NCBI GenBank assembly: GCA_029204225.1
Contig: MU832113.1
Span: 1-64,000, forward strand
Length of the DNA stretch: 64,000 bases
Reading direction: 5' to 3'
From: Diphasiastrum complanatum
Lineage: Eukaryota; Streptophyta; Lycopodiopsida; Lycopodiales; Lycopodiaceae
Shown: piece by piece, positions 1 through 10,851 of the stretch
How the letters are laid out: each line of letters begins with the position of its first letter
Position numbering within the stretch: position 1 is the stretch's first letter
Translations under genes and position numbers: made by a program
Notes under the pieces: generated by a model
What the model was told of the DNA's origin: nothing
Databases searched by the model: none
Seen by the model: only the letters and a program-made list of their open reading frames with translations

Positions 1-657
1 ACTAGACCCGATTTGAGCTATTGTGTGCACAAATTGAGTCAATTTATGCAAAATACTAAGATCCAACATTGGAAGATGGCCAAGAGAATTCTAAGATATG
101 TATCTTCTACTCAATATTATGATTTATTGTACAAGAATGAAGATCTAACCAATGTTGGCTATTCAGATTCCAAATTTGCATGTGATAAAATGGATTGAAA
201 GTCCATTAATGCATATACTATCTTTCTTGGAGGCAATCTTGTGTCTTGGCTTTTAAAGAATCAAGATAGCATATCCCTATCTTCTTGTGAGGCCGAGTAC
301 AAAGCACTCACTACAACAACTAAAGAGGTGCTTTGGATCAAGAGGTTTATCATGGAGCTAAAGTGCATCAAAGAGGATAATCTTCTTTTGATCAAATGTG
401 ACAACATATCAGCCCAAGCTCTTGCAAACAATCCTATTTTTCATGCAAGAAGCAAGCACATAGAAGTGGCACACCATTTTGTAAGGGAAAAGCTCATTGG
501 AGGTGAAATCAACATGGAACATGTCAACACATCTTCATGTATTGCTGATCTTCTCACAAAGCCACTTTGCAAAAGTGCCTTCTCAAAGCATAGATCTAAC
601 CTTGGTCTTATCTCAAGATCGATGCTTGATCCACATTGGATACTTTTTTAGGAGGAG
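1..657 (+). pseudogene. copia polyprotein C-terminus (RT end and RNase H), broken
   Basis: This is the last part of a Ty1/copia pol gene: the RT connection followed by RNase H. Visible motifs are the YCVHKLSQFM stretch, GYSDSK (normally a GYSDSDWAG-type motif, so the second Asp is changed), SSCEAEYKAL carrying the conserved Glu, and the terminal HFVREK and ADLLTKPL signatures. One in-frame TGA at 196-198 splits the frame, and the frame closes at 649-651 just before a purine tract and the LTR. The 5' part is not in this orientation in the window. It is most likely the inverted piece of the element on the - strand at 1393-5602 (see the target-site duplications). The family identity is certain; the gene is inactive. 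Confidence 0.9.
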
Positions 658-1270
658 TGTCAAAATATTGGAAAAATCTATCTAATGTTGTAAGTAGGGG
701 TCCTAAAAATGCCAAAGATGAATTGAGCTCTTTTGGCTTAGTAAAGGCTCATCTTAGAATAAAATATTCAAGGTAGGTAGAAGTAGAAACTCGAGCTACC
801 ATAGGAATTGCCATTTGTACTTTGCATGCCACATTTAATGCATAAAAATACTAGGTGGCACAATTAGACATATTGAGGTGGCTTGAATAAGTCTAGATAG
901 CTTGAGAGGTGGATTCATAACTCCAATTCAACTCAAAGTAGGAGGAGAGTCCATGGATCTATATATATGTGATGTACTCTCATTGAGAAGATGATGAAAT
1001 TTGTGTGTAATGCAAATTTGGAGACTAAGCTCTTTGTGCCCTCTCTCTCTACTCGAGTTTGTACTTTCATATTCTCTCTCTAGCTGAGTTGAGGCATTTA
1101 TTGTACTTAGTTTCATGTTTTGTTGACAGATCTTGCTTGTAACACAATAATATTTCTTGTATGATCAGCTTTCCTATTGTCAATCAATGCTAGTTTGATC
1201 TTTATGGTATTATTGGGCTTAGGAGATCAAAAGTACATGTGTAGGGCGTCCCACACGTATGAATTCAACA
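658..1270 (+). repeat. copia 3' LTR
   Basis: The LTR starts TGTCAAAATATT directly after the purine tract ggaggag and ends GAATTCAACA. It is about 613 bp and is highly similar to the reverse complement of 5015-5602, which lacks about 24 bp present here. That pairing fixes both termini. It is followed by CGACT, the target-site duplication. Confidence 0.93.
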
Positions 1271-1275
1271 CGACT
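1271..1275 (+). other. target-site duplication CGACT (copy next to 3' LTR)
   Basis: The five bases CGACT follow the 3' LTR. The reverse complement, agtcg, lies at 5603-5607 next to the outer end of the - strand 5' LTR. So both LTRs are bordered by the same pentamer when each is read in element orientation, as expected of one copia insertion. This copy lies in the inverted segment. Confidence 0.85.
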
Positions 1276-1392
1276 GGCATAGCTTCCTTATTCGTGAACT
1301 AACCAACTCCATCAAACCCAACAACCGTGAGCGTATCGTAGCAGGCCCCCTATTGTGTAACTTTGCTTGCGCACTTCTCGAGGCAAAAGTGC
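1276..1392 (+). pseudogene. distal part of gypsy extra ORF, inverted fragment
   Basis: Read from the TSD on the + strand, this piece stays open for about 40 codons (WHSFLIRELTNS..., ending LLEAKV). It is in the same frame as the - strand ORF that stops at the copia LTR near 5603. Joining PYD at 5603-5614 to WHS here through the single CGACT restores a continuous frame. It is therefore the other side of the copia insertion site in the gypsy's extra ORF, now in opposite orientation. At about 1392 it abuts copia RT sequence, which is the inversion junction. Function of the ORF is unknown. Confidence 0.75.
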
Positions 1393-4258
1393 CATAGAAG
1401 GATCATAGTCACTAAGCACAAATCCTAATGAAAGTAGAAAGTTGTTGAGTCTTGAATATCATGATCCAGGTGCTTGCTTCAAGCCATAAAGACTTCTAAA
1501 TAGCAAAGACACCTTAGATTTATCCTTGACGAATCCTTGAGGTTGTTCCATGTATATCTCCTCCTCAAGATAGCCATTCAAAAAAGCGTTGGAGACATTA
1601 AGTTGATACAATTTCCACTTAAAAAATAAGGCAAGAGAGATTATGATTCTTATTGTCACCATCTTTGCTACAGGAGCAAAGGTTTCTTCATAATCAAGGC
1701 CATATATTTGTGCAAAGCCTTTAGCACATAATCTTGCCTTGTACTTGTTGATGGAGCCATCATGATTGTACTTGATCTTGAACACCCACTTGCATCCAAT
1801 GATGTGCAAGTTAGGTGGTGGATCCACTAGCTCCCATGTGTGGTTGGTGATCAAGACATCATATTCAATCTTCATGGCCTCATACACTCCTTGGTATTGA
1901 GGGCTTCTTGGACATCTTTGGGCTCCTCATGAGAAACAAAATAAGCATAAGTGGAATCAAGATCCACTTATTTTCCTTTGTCATCATAAGTGAGCCTCTT
2001 AGGCTCGGATCTCTCCCTCATGGATCTTCTTGGAGTGAAAATCCGAGGACTTCCATCTTCAAATCTCGACCCCTCCATATGTTGATTGTCTTCAATAACA
2101 AAAGGTGTTAGATTTTGACGTTGCTTGATCTCGGCCCCTCCAAGATTGTACTTTTCTTCTTCATGAAAAACTACATCTCTACTTTCAATTACTTTAGAAG
2201 TAGAAAGCATGTAGATTCGATAGGCTTTCTTGTTAGATGAATATCCAACCATTACTCCTTTGCTTGCAAAAGGATCATCCTTCTTTCTCGTTTCCAAGGG
2301 AATATGGACAAAGCATATGCATCCAAATACTCTACGGTGATCAACCTTAGGTTTCTTCAAATAAAGTGCTTCATATGGTGACTCTCCTCCAAGTGCAACA
2401 TGAGGGAGTTGATTGCAAAGATATTTGAACAATTGATGGCCTCATCCCAAAAGTCTTTTGGCAAGGATGTCTCAATTCTAATGGTTTTGGCACATTCAAA
2501 CAAGGTTCTATTCTTTCTTTCATCCACCCCATTTTGAGATGGTGTATATGCACAAGAAAACTCCCTTTTAATGCCTTCAAGCTCACAATAATCATGAAAT
2601 TTATTGGAAGGGTACTCACCACCTCCATCACTTCTAAGAATCTTGATTTTGTATGAAAATTATTTTTCAACTAGAGCTTTGAACTTTAGGAAATAGTCAA
2701 ATGCCATAGATTTTGAAGCTAGAAGATATAAGCAAGTAAATCTTGTGAAATCATCAATGAAAGTTACAAAGCAAGTAGCACCACCCTTGCTCTTTGAAGA
2801 TGAGAAGTGCACATCCGAGTGTATGAGCTCCAATGGATGTGTAGTCTTGATAGATGACTTTGAAAAAAGCTTCTTATGAGATTTAGATATGGCACAAGCC
2901 TCACATGGCTTGAAATTTTTGGAGATAAGATTAGGCAGGCCAATAGCTTTGGCTTTCTTGACCATGGACATCATAGAACTATAGTTAGGATGCCCCAACC
3001 TTCTATGCCATAGTTCCTCCAAAGAAATATGAGAAGCAAAAGCACCATCACAAGAGTTAGCATACTCTTTGGGATCACGCTTGTAGATTCCACCATATCT
3101 AGACCCAAATGCAAGGATCTCATCATGCTTCTTGATTGTACATGTATCAACATTGAAATTCACATCTAGTCCACTATCAAGCAATTGCCCAACATTAATA
3201 AGATTTTTTGTTAACTTAGGAACAAAAAGTACTTCAGACAGAGAAAGAACTTTTGATGATGAAAGCTTTAAGGGAATGGTCCCTATGCCTTCAATAGCAC
3301 ACTCATGATCATTTGATGTGTAGATGGACTTCTTGGCTCCTTCATAAGGTGTCATGGATGAAAAAGAATGCTTGGAGCTACACATATGTGAAGAAGCTCC
3401 ATTGTCGATGTACCATGAACCATCCTTCTTGAAAGGTGGTGAAGAAAAACTCGAGATCATAAGAGATCCTCTCCATCACTTGCATGAGCATCTTCCTTCT
3501 CTTCATTGGAAATGTTGGCTTGCTTGAATTGACTCTTCTTCTTGAAGCAATTGGTGGCATAATGCCCCTTCTTGCCACAAAAGAAACACTTGATGTTTTT
3601 CTTCTTCTTCTTGGATGTGAAAGCTTGAGAGGACTCATCCTCTTCTCCTTTCTCCTTGGAAATAAGATTGTTCTTGCTTGAAGAGGGTTGGTGTTGATTC
3701 TTACTTCTTGACTTGTGCTTTTCTCTGGTAAAGAGGGCTTTACCATCAATGTTGAGAGACAGTCTTTCCATTTTCAAGAGTTTATACTCTTGTCTTTATT
3801 CTTCAGAAATGAGCACACTTTGGAGTGCTTCCAAACTTGGTAGCTCCTCCTTAATGGCAATGGAGGTCTTTAACTCTCATTACATAAGCTGAAGCACATT
3901 CATCACTTCTCTGTACACTTTGAAAAATTTGGTTTCTTAGTGTTAGAAGTCTAGAAGTATTCTTTGCCTCATAGATGGACTTGAGAGTATCCCAAGCATC
4001 TTTGGCATTAGTACAAGCACCAATTTCTCTTAAGATGTCATTTGAGACATTCATTTTAATATAATGTAGATCCATTCTAGCTCTCTTTTTGTACTTTGGA
4101 ATTTCTTGAGGAATTTGTGGCTCTTCTTCAATACCAAGTACAATATCCATCACATCTTGTAGAATTAAGACAGATTCCATCCTCACCTTCCAAATTGAGT
4201 AATTGGAGGTTGACAATCTTTCACTTGCTTCTAATAGAAAGACACCCATTGAAGTCAT
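1393..4258 (-). pseudogene. copia gag-pol, fragmented, ends in RT
   Basis: This is a - strand Ty1/copia polyprotein in several frames. Gag lies at 4258-3851 (SERLSTSNYSIWKVRM; YIKMNVSNDILREIG) and the CCHC knuckle CFFCGKKGHYATNC at about 3590. Next come protease (WYIDNGASSHM, with DNG replacing DSG), GAG-pre-integrase (LWHRRLGHPNY), integrase to about 2000, and RT with GCKWVFKIKYN, ETFAPVAKM and FLNGYLEEEIYMEQP. The sequence breaks off in RT near the DYDPSMY motif at about 1393. RNase H and the 3' LTR are missing in this orientation but occur inverted at 1-1270. Frameshifts lie near 3780-3850, 2660, 2400 and 1900. Its proteins are closely related to the intact frame at 41232-44534, so they belong to one family. 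Confidence 0.9.
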
Positions 4259-4998
4259 AAAGAATGATGGAAATCAAAAAAGATGGATGAAAAAACTGCT
4301 TATCTTCTCACTATAGGAACCAATCAAGGGCCAAAAAACCAAATCCTATGTAAGACAAGGCAAAAAACTGTGAGATAGATCTCATTAGTTTGACAATCTC
4401 TCTAAAACAAGATTCGAATCATAAAAAAAGATGAAGTATGGCAAAAGTTATGGTTCTCTGAATTTCACACGTGTGAAATACTCCAAAAATGTCAAATTGA
4501 CTCAAATACAATCTATTTCTATGAAACAATTTGCCTAGAACCTATAAATTTTGTCTAAATCACATATAGATGAGATTAGTCTACTTTTGGATTATTTTTG
4601 TGATCATTCAAGCAATAAATGACATGTACTCACGATTTGCCACAGGTCTAGGCACCCTGCCTATGACTATTCAAAAGCTTATAACTTTTGATTGGCTTAT
4701 CCAACTGTCATGATTCAAATTGCATCAAATTCTACCATTTCTAGCTTTCTAGTGGGCCAAATTGCATGAAATTTGGATCTAAGGTGAGAGAGAACCACCA
4801 AACTGAAAATGGGTGGATTTCACCCGTGCCTGCACCTAAAATTCCGTACAGTACCTGATCTGGACCATTCAAAGTGGTTTGAAGCTCTAAATCACCAAAA
4901 AACCGCAAACTAGCTAGAAAGTAGAATCTAGACAATTCCTAGTTTGAAATCTGATCAAATTTGCAAACTTTTTGATTAGATTTGCTTGTAAATCTTAG
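4259..4998 (-). other. copia untranslated leader
   Basis: About 740 bases lie between the primer-binding site and the gag start of the - strand copia. I see no ORF of substance, only leader sequence. Confidence 0.6.
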
Positions 4999-5014
4999 GT
5001 AGGCTCTAATACCA
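4999..5014 (-). other. copia primer-binding site (initiator tRNA-Met type)
   Basis: On the - strand the sequence directly after the LTR end CAACA is TGGTATTAGAGCCTAC. It differs by one base from the TGGTATCAGAGC typical of copia elements primed by initiator tRNA-Met. Confidence 0.85.
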
Positions 5015-5602
5015 TGTTGAATTCACACGTGTGGGATGTCCTACACATGTACTTTTGATCTCCTAAGCCCAATAATACCATAAAGATCAAACTAGCATTG
5101 ATTGACAATAGAAAAGTTGATCGTACAAGAGATATTATTGTGTTACAAGCAAGATCTGTCAACAAAACATGAAACTAAGTACACTTAATTCCTCAACTTG
5201 GCTAGAGAGAGAATATGAAAGTACAAACTCGAGTAGAGAGAGAGGGCACAAAGAGCTTAGTCTCCAAATTTGCATTACAAACAAATTTCATCATCTTCTC
5301 AATGAGAGTACATCACATATATATATATCCATGGACTCTCCTCCTACTTTGAGTTGAATTGGAGTTATGAATCCACCTCTCAAACTATCTAGACTTATTC
5401 AAGCACCTCAATATGTCTAACATTAAATGTGGCATGCAAAGTACAAATGGCAATTCCTATGGTAGCTCGAGTTTCTACTTCTACCTACCTTGAATATTTT
5501 ATTCTAAGATGGGTCTTTACTAAGCCAAAAGTGCTCAATTCATCTTTGGCATTTTTAGGACCCCTACTTACAACTTAGATAGATTTTTCCAATATTTTGA
5601 CA
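5015..5602 (-). repeat. copia 5' LTR
   Basis: Read on the - strand it begins TGTCAAAATATT at 5602 and ends TTCAACA at 5015, next to the primer-binding site. It is about 588 bp, homologous to 658-1270 and shorter by a ~24-bp deletion. Outside it at 5603-5607 is agtcg, the other target-site copy. Confidence 0.93.
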
Positions 5603-6179
5603 AGTCGTATGGCACAACTGAGGGGCCAGGGAGTTCCAAAAAGGATTCCACTATCTGACTCAACAACTTAGACTGGATTCTGTCCTTGCGAAATGTTGAA
5701 ATAACCAGAAAGTTATTCAATAGATGTGCAGCCTTCTGAATGACGGGTTCCGTGATAGCATCTATCATGTAACCATTGTTAGTCTGGATTGGAATTTCTG
5801 GTGCGGTTTGGGTGATGAACGGTTTGATCAGAGTTTTGGCGTGGCGATGGGAGATGGGTTGACGATCACCGGACATAATGCCAATGGTGACCATCGAGTC
5901 TGCATTAATCTTGACCTTGTACGTGGTACCTTGGTACAGGAAGTGAAAGCGAGTCTTTTCCTCATCTCAGGTGGCATAAGCGTGAAGGGCGAGGCCTATG
6001 TTAATCTCAGAATGGAAAAGTGTCGGGTAAAAACCCATTGCCTCCAGAAGTGGGCCTGCTATCTGCAGCCATGGTTAGATCAGAGCGTCAGAGAGTAAGG
6101 GCCAAATCTGTGTGGCCTCGGGGATTTCATGCTAGATCACCTATTTGGTGCCAATGTCTTCAGAGGATGAGGAGGCCAT
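5603..6179 (-). pseudogene. gypsy extra ORF downstream of integrase, decayed
   Basis: A - strand frame starts at an ATG at 6179 (MASSSSEDIGTK) and runs towards 5603 with four in-frame stops in its first half. It is then open for more than 100 codons (MVTIGIMSGDRQPISHRHAK..., ending VVPYD) until the copia LTR cuts it. The frame continues at 1271-1392 in inverted orientation. It lies about 900 bp downstream of the gypsy integrase in the same direction, which is where Tat/Athila-type gypsies often carry an additional ORF. I do not recognise a domain. It is interrupted by the copia insertion and is not expressed as one protein. Confidence 0.6.
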
Positions 6180-7112
6180 GTTAACAGTGATGATTAGAAG
6201 TCGAAAAGGTAGGAAAAATGGTGGAAAAGGTAAAAAGGTGTGGAAACGACAAAAACTGTGAATTACGAGTATTGGATGACAAGTATTGTAGTTCAGAGCG
6301 CAGATCGGTATTCAGTATGAGCAGATGATAGTTGGTAGGAAGTTTGGTTGCAAACGGAGAACTTGGTAATTTCAGTGTAAATTTTGGCAGAGCTTCGCTA
6401 GCAAAGGTGACAAATGACTCAAATTTAGCCCTTATATAGTGGAATTTAGAGTGCGTATTAGGTGAAATCCACTTTCCCTTGTTCAGTTCCACACAAATTT
6501 TGGCAGGCACCTTCTTCACAAAATTATAAGACCTCAGGGAAGTCTGCGAGAGTTCAGAAGGTGATTTGACTACTATGCGAAGGTTCATGTTGTCTGCGAG
6601 GGTTCAACTCTCGTAGGAAGTGATCTCTCGCACAACTTGTTCTTGTGATTGGATTTTCAAGATCAAACCATGTAGGCAAGCTAATTTCACTGCTCTGATT
6701 TCATTTAGACACCTTGCGAGGGTTGGCAAGATGATCTTGATGCTCTACGAGGGTTCTGAAAATTCAGCTTTTGGAAATCCTTGCACACACTAAAAAATGG
6801 TGATTTTCTGATTTTTTAACTTTTGTAAACTGGTAATCAGCTTCATCCAGGCTTGATCTGACTATTGGTAGTTCTCTGGAAGTTCTGATGAATACTTGGT
6901 AGCAGATCCATCAGTCAATCTAATGATCAGCTTCCTTCTTGATCCTATCTGGATCTGGATCCTCCTTGTATTCTGATGGATTTTCCCGATCTTGTCAGAT
7001 CTGGCCGAATCTTGATGGATCTAGCTTGATTTGGCTTGATCTTCCTAGATCTAGTGGTGATGGTCTAGCTGAATAGCTTTTCGTAACGTGTCATCACCAA
7101 TCTGGATCTCTC
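6180..7112 (-). other. gypsy 3' spacer with TGCGAGAGTT-type motifs
   Basis: This is non-coding sequence between the gypsy integrase and the extra ORF. It carries several copies of a 10-12 base motif (TGCGAGAGTT, TGCGAGGGTT or the complement AACTCTCGCA), e.g. near 6544, 6592-6616, 6714 and 6746. The same motif fills the leader at 9740-10540. GATCT/GATCC-rich stretches lie at about 6900-7060. The open frame at 6181-6588 looks like chance. Confidence 0.5.
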
Positions 7113-8287
7113 TTATTGTGGTGGCCAGTACTTGTGCAACCGGCTACCGTTGATGGGTGTATCGAATGGTGTCCCATCTAGCTTTTCTAAATTCAAGGCT
7201 CCATGATTAAGAATTTCCTTGATCCGATAAGGACCTTTGCCTGTGACTTTTAACTTTCCCTTGATCACCTTGGTTTTATACATCAGGACCAGATCTTCGG
7301 AGCAAAGATCCTTCTTTTGTAATCTGGGATCATGCCATGCTTTGCGTCTTTCGTTTTCAGTTGCCAGTGCATGCACAACTAGTAAGCGTGTTTCACAGTG
7401 TTTATGCAGAGCTTCGTGGTGTAGTTGTAGAGATTTGGACTCATTAAGACGTTGTGTAGTGGCAATTCTTAATGAAGAAACTAAAAACTCTACTGGCATC
7501 ACAACATCCTGACCATATACCAATTGGAAGGGTGTTTGATCAGTGCTTTCTTTATATGTTGTCCTGAATGCCCACAGTGTAGCATGCAACTTGTGTTCCC
7601 AATCTAATATGGTAGCTTCAACTGTTTTCGTGAGCATGCTACACAGGATCTTATTGGATGATTCTGCTTGCCCATTACCACGAGGATAATAAGGCTTACT
7701 GGTTCTGTGGATCACGAAGAATTCCTCCAACAGGACCTTGATGGTCTCATTGATGAAATGGCTTCCGCGATCGCTAACTAGCTCCACCGGACATCCAAAG
7801 TGCACAATGATATTTTCATAAAGGAACTTAGCAGTGGTCCTAGCATCAACTACTCTTACTGCCTTGGCTTCGACCCACTTGGTGAGGTAGTCTGTGGCTA
7901 CGATTATGTATCGAACCTGGGAACTCCTTGTTGCAGGGAGAATTGGACCGATGTAATCCAATCCCCACTTTTCAAGTGATGCTTGGTTTAAGACCGGGTG
8001 CAGTAGGTCATAATTCAATCTCGTTGGCCTTCTCGTCCTTTGGCACACATCGCACTTTTTCAAGTATTCCTCCATATCCTTATGAATCGTTGGCCACCAC
8101 ATCTTGATTGCAAGATCTTGCGAACTGTAATGTCGGATGCAAAATGGCCTCCACCCATGCCTTCATGTGAAAGTGAAATGCTCTGGGTGGCTTCATGAGA
8201 AAGAATACACCGCCGAAGAATTCCGTCGGGTCCTCTTTGATACAATTGGCTGGCAATCAGCTGATAAGGTCTAGCCTTCAAGATCAA
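7113..8287 (-). pseudogene. gypsy integrase, frameshifted
   Basis: The integrase is on the - strand in two frames. 8287-8060 carries the start of the HHCC finger (ILSHEATQ, SHEGMGGGHFASDITVRK). 8102-7113 carries CDVCQRTRRP, the core with VATDYLTKWVEAKA, SDRGSHFINE and GNGQAESSNK (the D, D and E of the catalytic triad are present), then the C-terminal region ending GSRLHKYWPPQ. No chromodomain is visible. The frames are displaced near 8100 inside the zinc finger, so it is not functional as read. RNase H lies immediately upstream on the same strand. The best family match by eye is a Tat/Athila-like gypsy. Confidence 0.9.
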
Positions 8288-9225
8288 TTTCCGTTGTTTC
8301 GCCTTTGGTAGTGATTTGTCTGTTGGCCCCGCATTAGATATTCAATAATGTTGGCAGCCCATTCTGGTACTGTGTCCATGTAAAATAAGGCAGCATCTGC
8401 CAGCTCAACGTCGGGTTGGGTTGCAATCTCCTTTCCCTTGATTCGAGACACATGATCTGCCATGTAGTGTTGTTTTCCCTTGCGAACTACTATCCGAAAA
8501 TCAAATTCTAACAACATATGTAGCCATCTGGTGATTCTTCCGGTGTTGCAAGTTTTATTAACGAGATAGAGCAAGGGTTGATGGTCTGTATAAAAAGCAA
8601 AATGTGTGGCCATCAGGTAGTGTCAAAATTTCTTAACCGCATAGATCATTGTCAGTGCTTCCCGCTCTGTGGTTGAATAATTCATTTCGGTATCACTGAG
8701 CTGTCGGCTTGCAAATCGGATTGGAAAATCTTTTTTGTGTTCACCTGGCTGGGTTAAGACTACTCCAATTGCATACTTTGATGCGTCCGTATGCACGTGA
8801 AACTCAATGGACCAATTGGGTGGGCATAAGATTGGTGCTGAAACCAATGCATCCTTAAGCTTCTGAAAAGTCTTTAGGGCTTCCTCGTTCCAATGTGGAT
8901 CTATCGTGAGTTTGTAAATTGGTCGGGCTAACTCCGCAAAATCAAGAATGAAGATCCTATAATAGTTAGCATGACCCATAAAGATGTAGACTTCGCGGAT
9001 CATCCCCGGTGGTGGTAGATCAACAATGGTCCTGATCTTTGATAGATCTGTGGCGATCCCGTGTCTTGACAATATATGGCCGAGAATCAAGCCATGTGTC
9101 ACCCATAATTGACATTTTTCTGAATTCAGGGAGATTTGGTAGTCGCGGCATTTTTGTAACACCTTCTCCAAATTGGATAAGTGTTCTAATTCTGGTCCAT
9201 GCACGCACAGATCGTCCAAGAATCT
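8284..9225 (-). pseudogene. gypsy RT palm/thumb and RNase H, partial
   Basis: The RT part begins abruptly at the catalytic box (LDDLCVHGPELEHL, the Asp pair of the YxDD motif) and continues through FMGHANYYRIFI. RNase H follows with HTDASKYAIG, STTEREALTMIYAVKKF and FYTDHQPLLYLV, carrying the D, E and D. A stop near 8620 separates the two frames. Everything N-terminal to the active-site box (protease, RT fingers) is missing because gag sequence is fused directly upstream. Confidence 0.88.
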
Positions 9226-9461
9226 TGAGCCACTGCCAATAAGGACATGGGAAACAACATCAGCTTCTCCGTAGGTGCCCGTTCGTAGTAAATTTCACAA
9301 GCTTGCTCGTAGATATAGAGGAATCGGATGGGATCTGATGATTCGTCGTATTTTGGTATTTCTATCTGTGGTGCTCTCCAGACTGCTTGCAAGGGAGCGA
9401 CAGGTACGGGTTGGTCCATTGGATCCATTGGTGCTGGTTCCGGTTCTGCCTCTTGTTGCAC
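9215..9461 (-). pseudogene. gypsy gag fragment fused to RT by internal deletion
   Basis: A - strand frame has acidic, proline-rich sequence followed by a gag-like stretch (QIEIPKYDESSDPIRFLYIYEQACEI and RAPTEKLMLFPMSL). At about 9215-9225 it runs straight into RT palm sequence in another frame. The remaining gag, the zinc knuckle, the protease and the RT fingers are absent, so the copy is internally deleted and non-autonomous. Confidence 0.8.
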
Positions 9462-10833
9462 AGCTGCTAATCTGGGAAGGTGTGGTGCTTGATTTGCTAT
9501 CTTTCATGCTATTGATCATCCCGATCTCAGATTCATCCGATGGTGGGTTCCAAAGTGATTGGATCTTGCTTATACAGTAGTATGCAGTTTGGATCTCAAG
9601 GATCTGATCGATCTGATCGACCGGAAGTGAATTTTAGGCCTTTTGCGGTGGTTTTTCCTTGATAACTTTTTACTCCTTGCACTGATTGACCTGAGATATT
9701 GACAGTAGCTGGATCTGATGTAGATCTTTCCAGTGATCTAGTCTGCGAGGCTTCTCTTGTGCAAGGGTTGGTTGTGCGAGGGTTCTTTAGTTGGTTTTAC
9801 AGATAAAAAACATGATATCTCTCAGATCCTTGAGAAGTAACTCTCGCAAGGCTCACAGTAGCTGGATCTGGGTTAGATCTCACTATAGAATTCTCTGCGA
9901 GAGTTAACTTTTGCAAGAAGTGAAAATTTCACTGTCTACGAGAGTTCAAAACCACTTTTTTGGCTTGATCTTCACGAGATCTCAAAACTAACTCTCGCAG
10001 GCTTCATCACTGATGGAAATTATCATTTTAAATTAATTGAGAGGGTCTGCGAGAGTTCTTACTGGAAGGATTTGCTGGATCTTCACTTTTTAGTAATTTT
10101 TTTGCACTTAAATCTAATTTTCTACTCACTGGAATCAAACTAGCTCTTGCAAGCTCTTCTGTGTCCTGGTCTCACTGAGATGGAACTTCAGAATCCTCTG
10201 CGAGAGTTCTTGACCACTGGAATTAAAAATTTTGATGTCTGCGAGGGTTCACTGGTACTTTCCTGTCTTTTTTTCACTGGAAACTCTCGCACAGACACTT
10301 AGACATCAAGCTAACTCTTGCAAGCTTCTCTGTGTCCTGGTCTCACTGAGATGGAACTTCAGAGGGCTTTGCGAGAGTTCTTATGAGGATTTGAAAGTTT
10401 TTGGATTTTTTCCAAGGGTTTTTTGAATTTTTTATGATTTTTCTCTGATTTTTACAATCTGCTTGGAACTAACTCTCGCAGGCTTCTATGCAGGTCTGGG
10501 ACAGTACCCTGGAGCTGCTGCCAGTCATGCAAGGGTTAATTCACACTGGTTCTGGAGATATAAGAATCTGATGAGATTTAGGCCCTTTTTCCCTCCAAAA
10601 ATGCATATTGGTGTGTTTTTTGGATTTTTTGGCTGGTTGGTTTGGGTTTCAAGCCCTTAGAGGCTGTTCAAGGCCTCCTCTACCCTCTCACACCTCCTCC
10701 ACTAGTTGTGAACAGTCCAAACACAAAAAAAAAAATAGAAAACTAACTCTAAACTCCCAAAAATCTACCTCAAACTACTCTAAAAAGCAAGAAAATAGCT
10801 AAAATACAGCTAAACTAGTTAGTGGAAACCTAT
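9462..10833 (-). other. gypsy leader packed with short two-orientation motifs
   Basis: About 1.4 kb of non-coding leader lies between the primer-binding site and gag. Roughly 15 copies of TGCGAGAGTT/TGCGAGGGTT or its complement AACTCTCGCA (variants CTTGCAAG, CTACGAG) lie between 9748 and 10535. A ~170-bp local duplication is visible: the phrase tggtctcactgagatggaac occurs near 10168 and again near 10340. No credible protein is encoded. Confidence 0.6.
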
Positions 10834-10850
10834 TCCCGGCAACGACGCCA
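10834..10850 (-). other. gypsy primer-binding site
   Basis: The - strand reads TGGCGTCGTTGCCGGGA one base inside the LTR. This is close to TGGCGCCGTTGCCGGGG, the site found in plant Tat/Athila gypsy elements and usually assigned to tRNA-Asp. A near-identical site in opposite orientation lies at 60612-60629. Confidence 0.8.
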
Positions 10851-10851
10851 C

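Noticed and set aside
1..5602. Two separate copia insertions in opposite orientation
   Set aside because: The shared CGACT pentamer in matching element orientation and the gypsy frame that continues across it fit a single inverted insertion better.
5724..6098. + strand open frame of 124 codons
   Set aside because: It is antisense to the gypsy extra ORF, with no recognisable domain.
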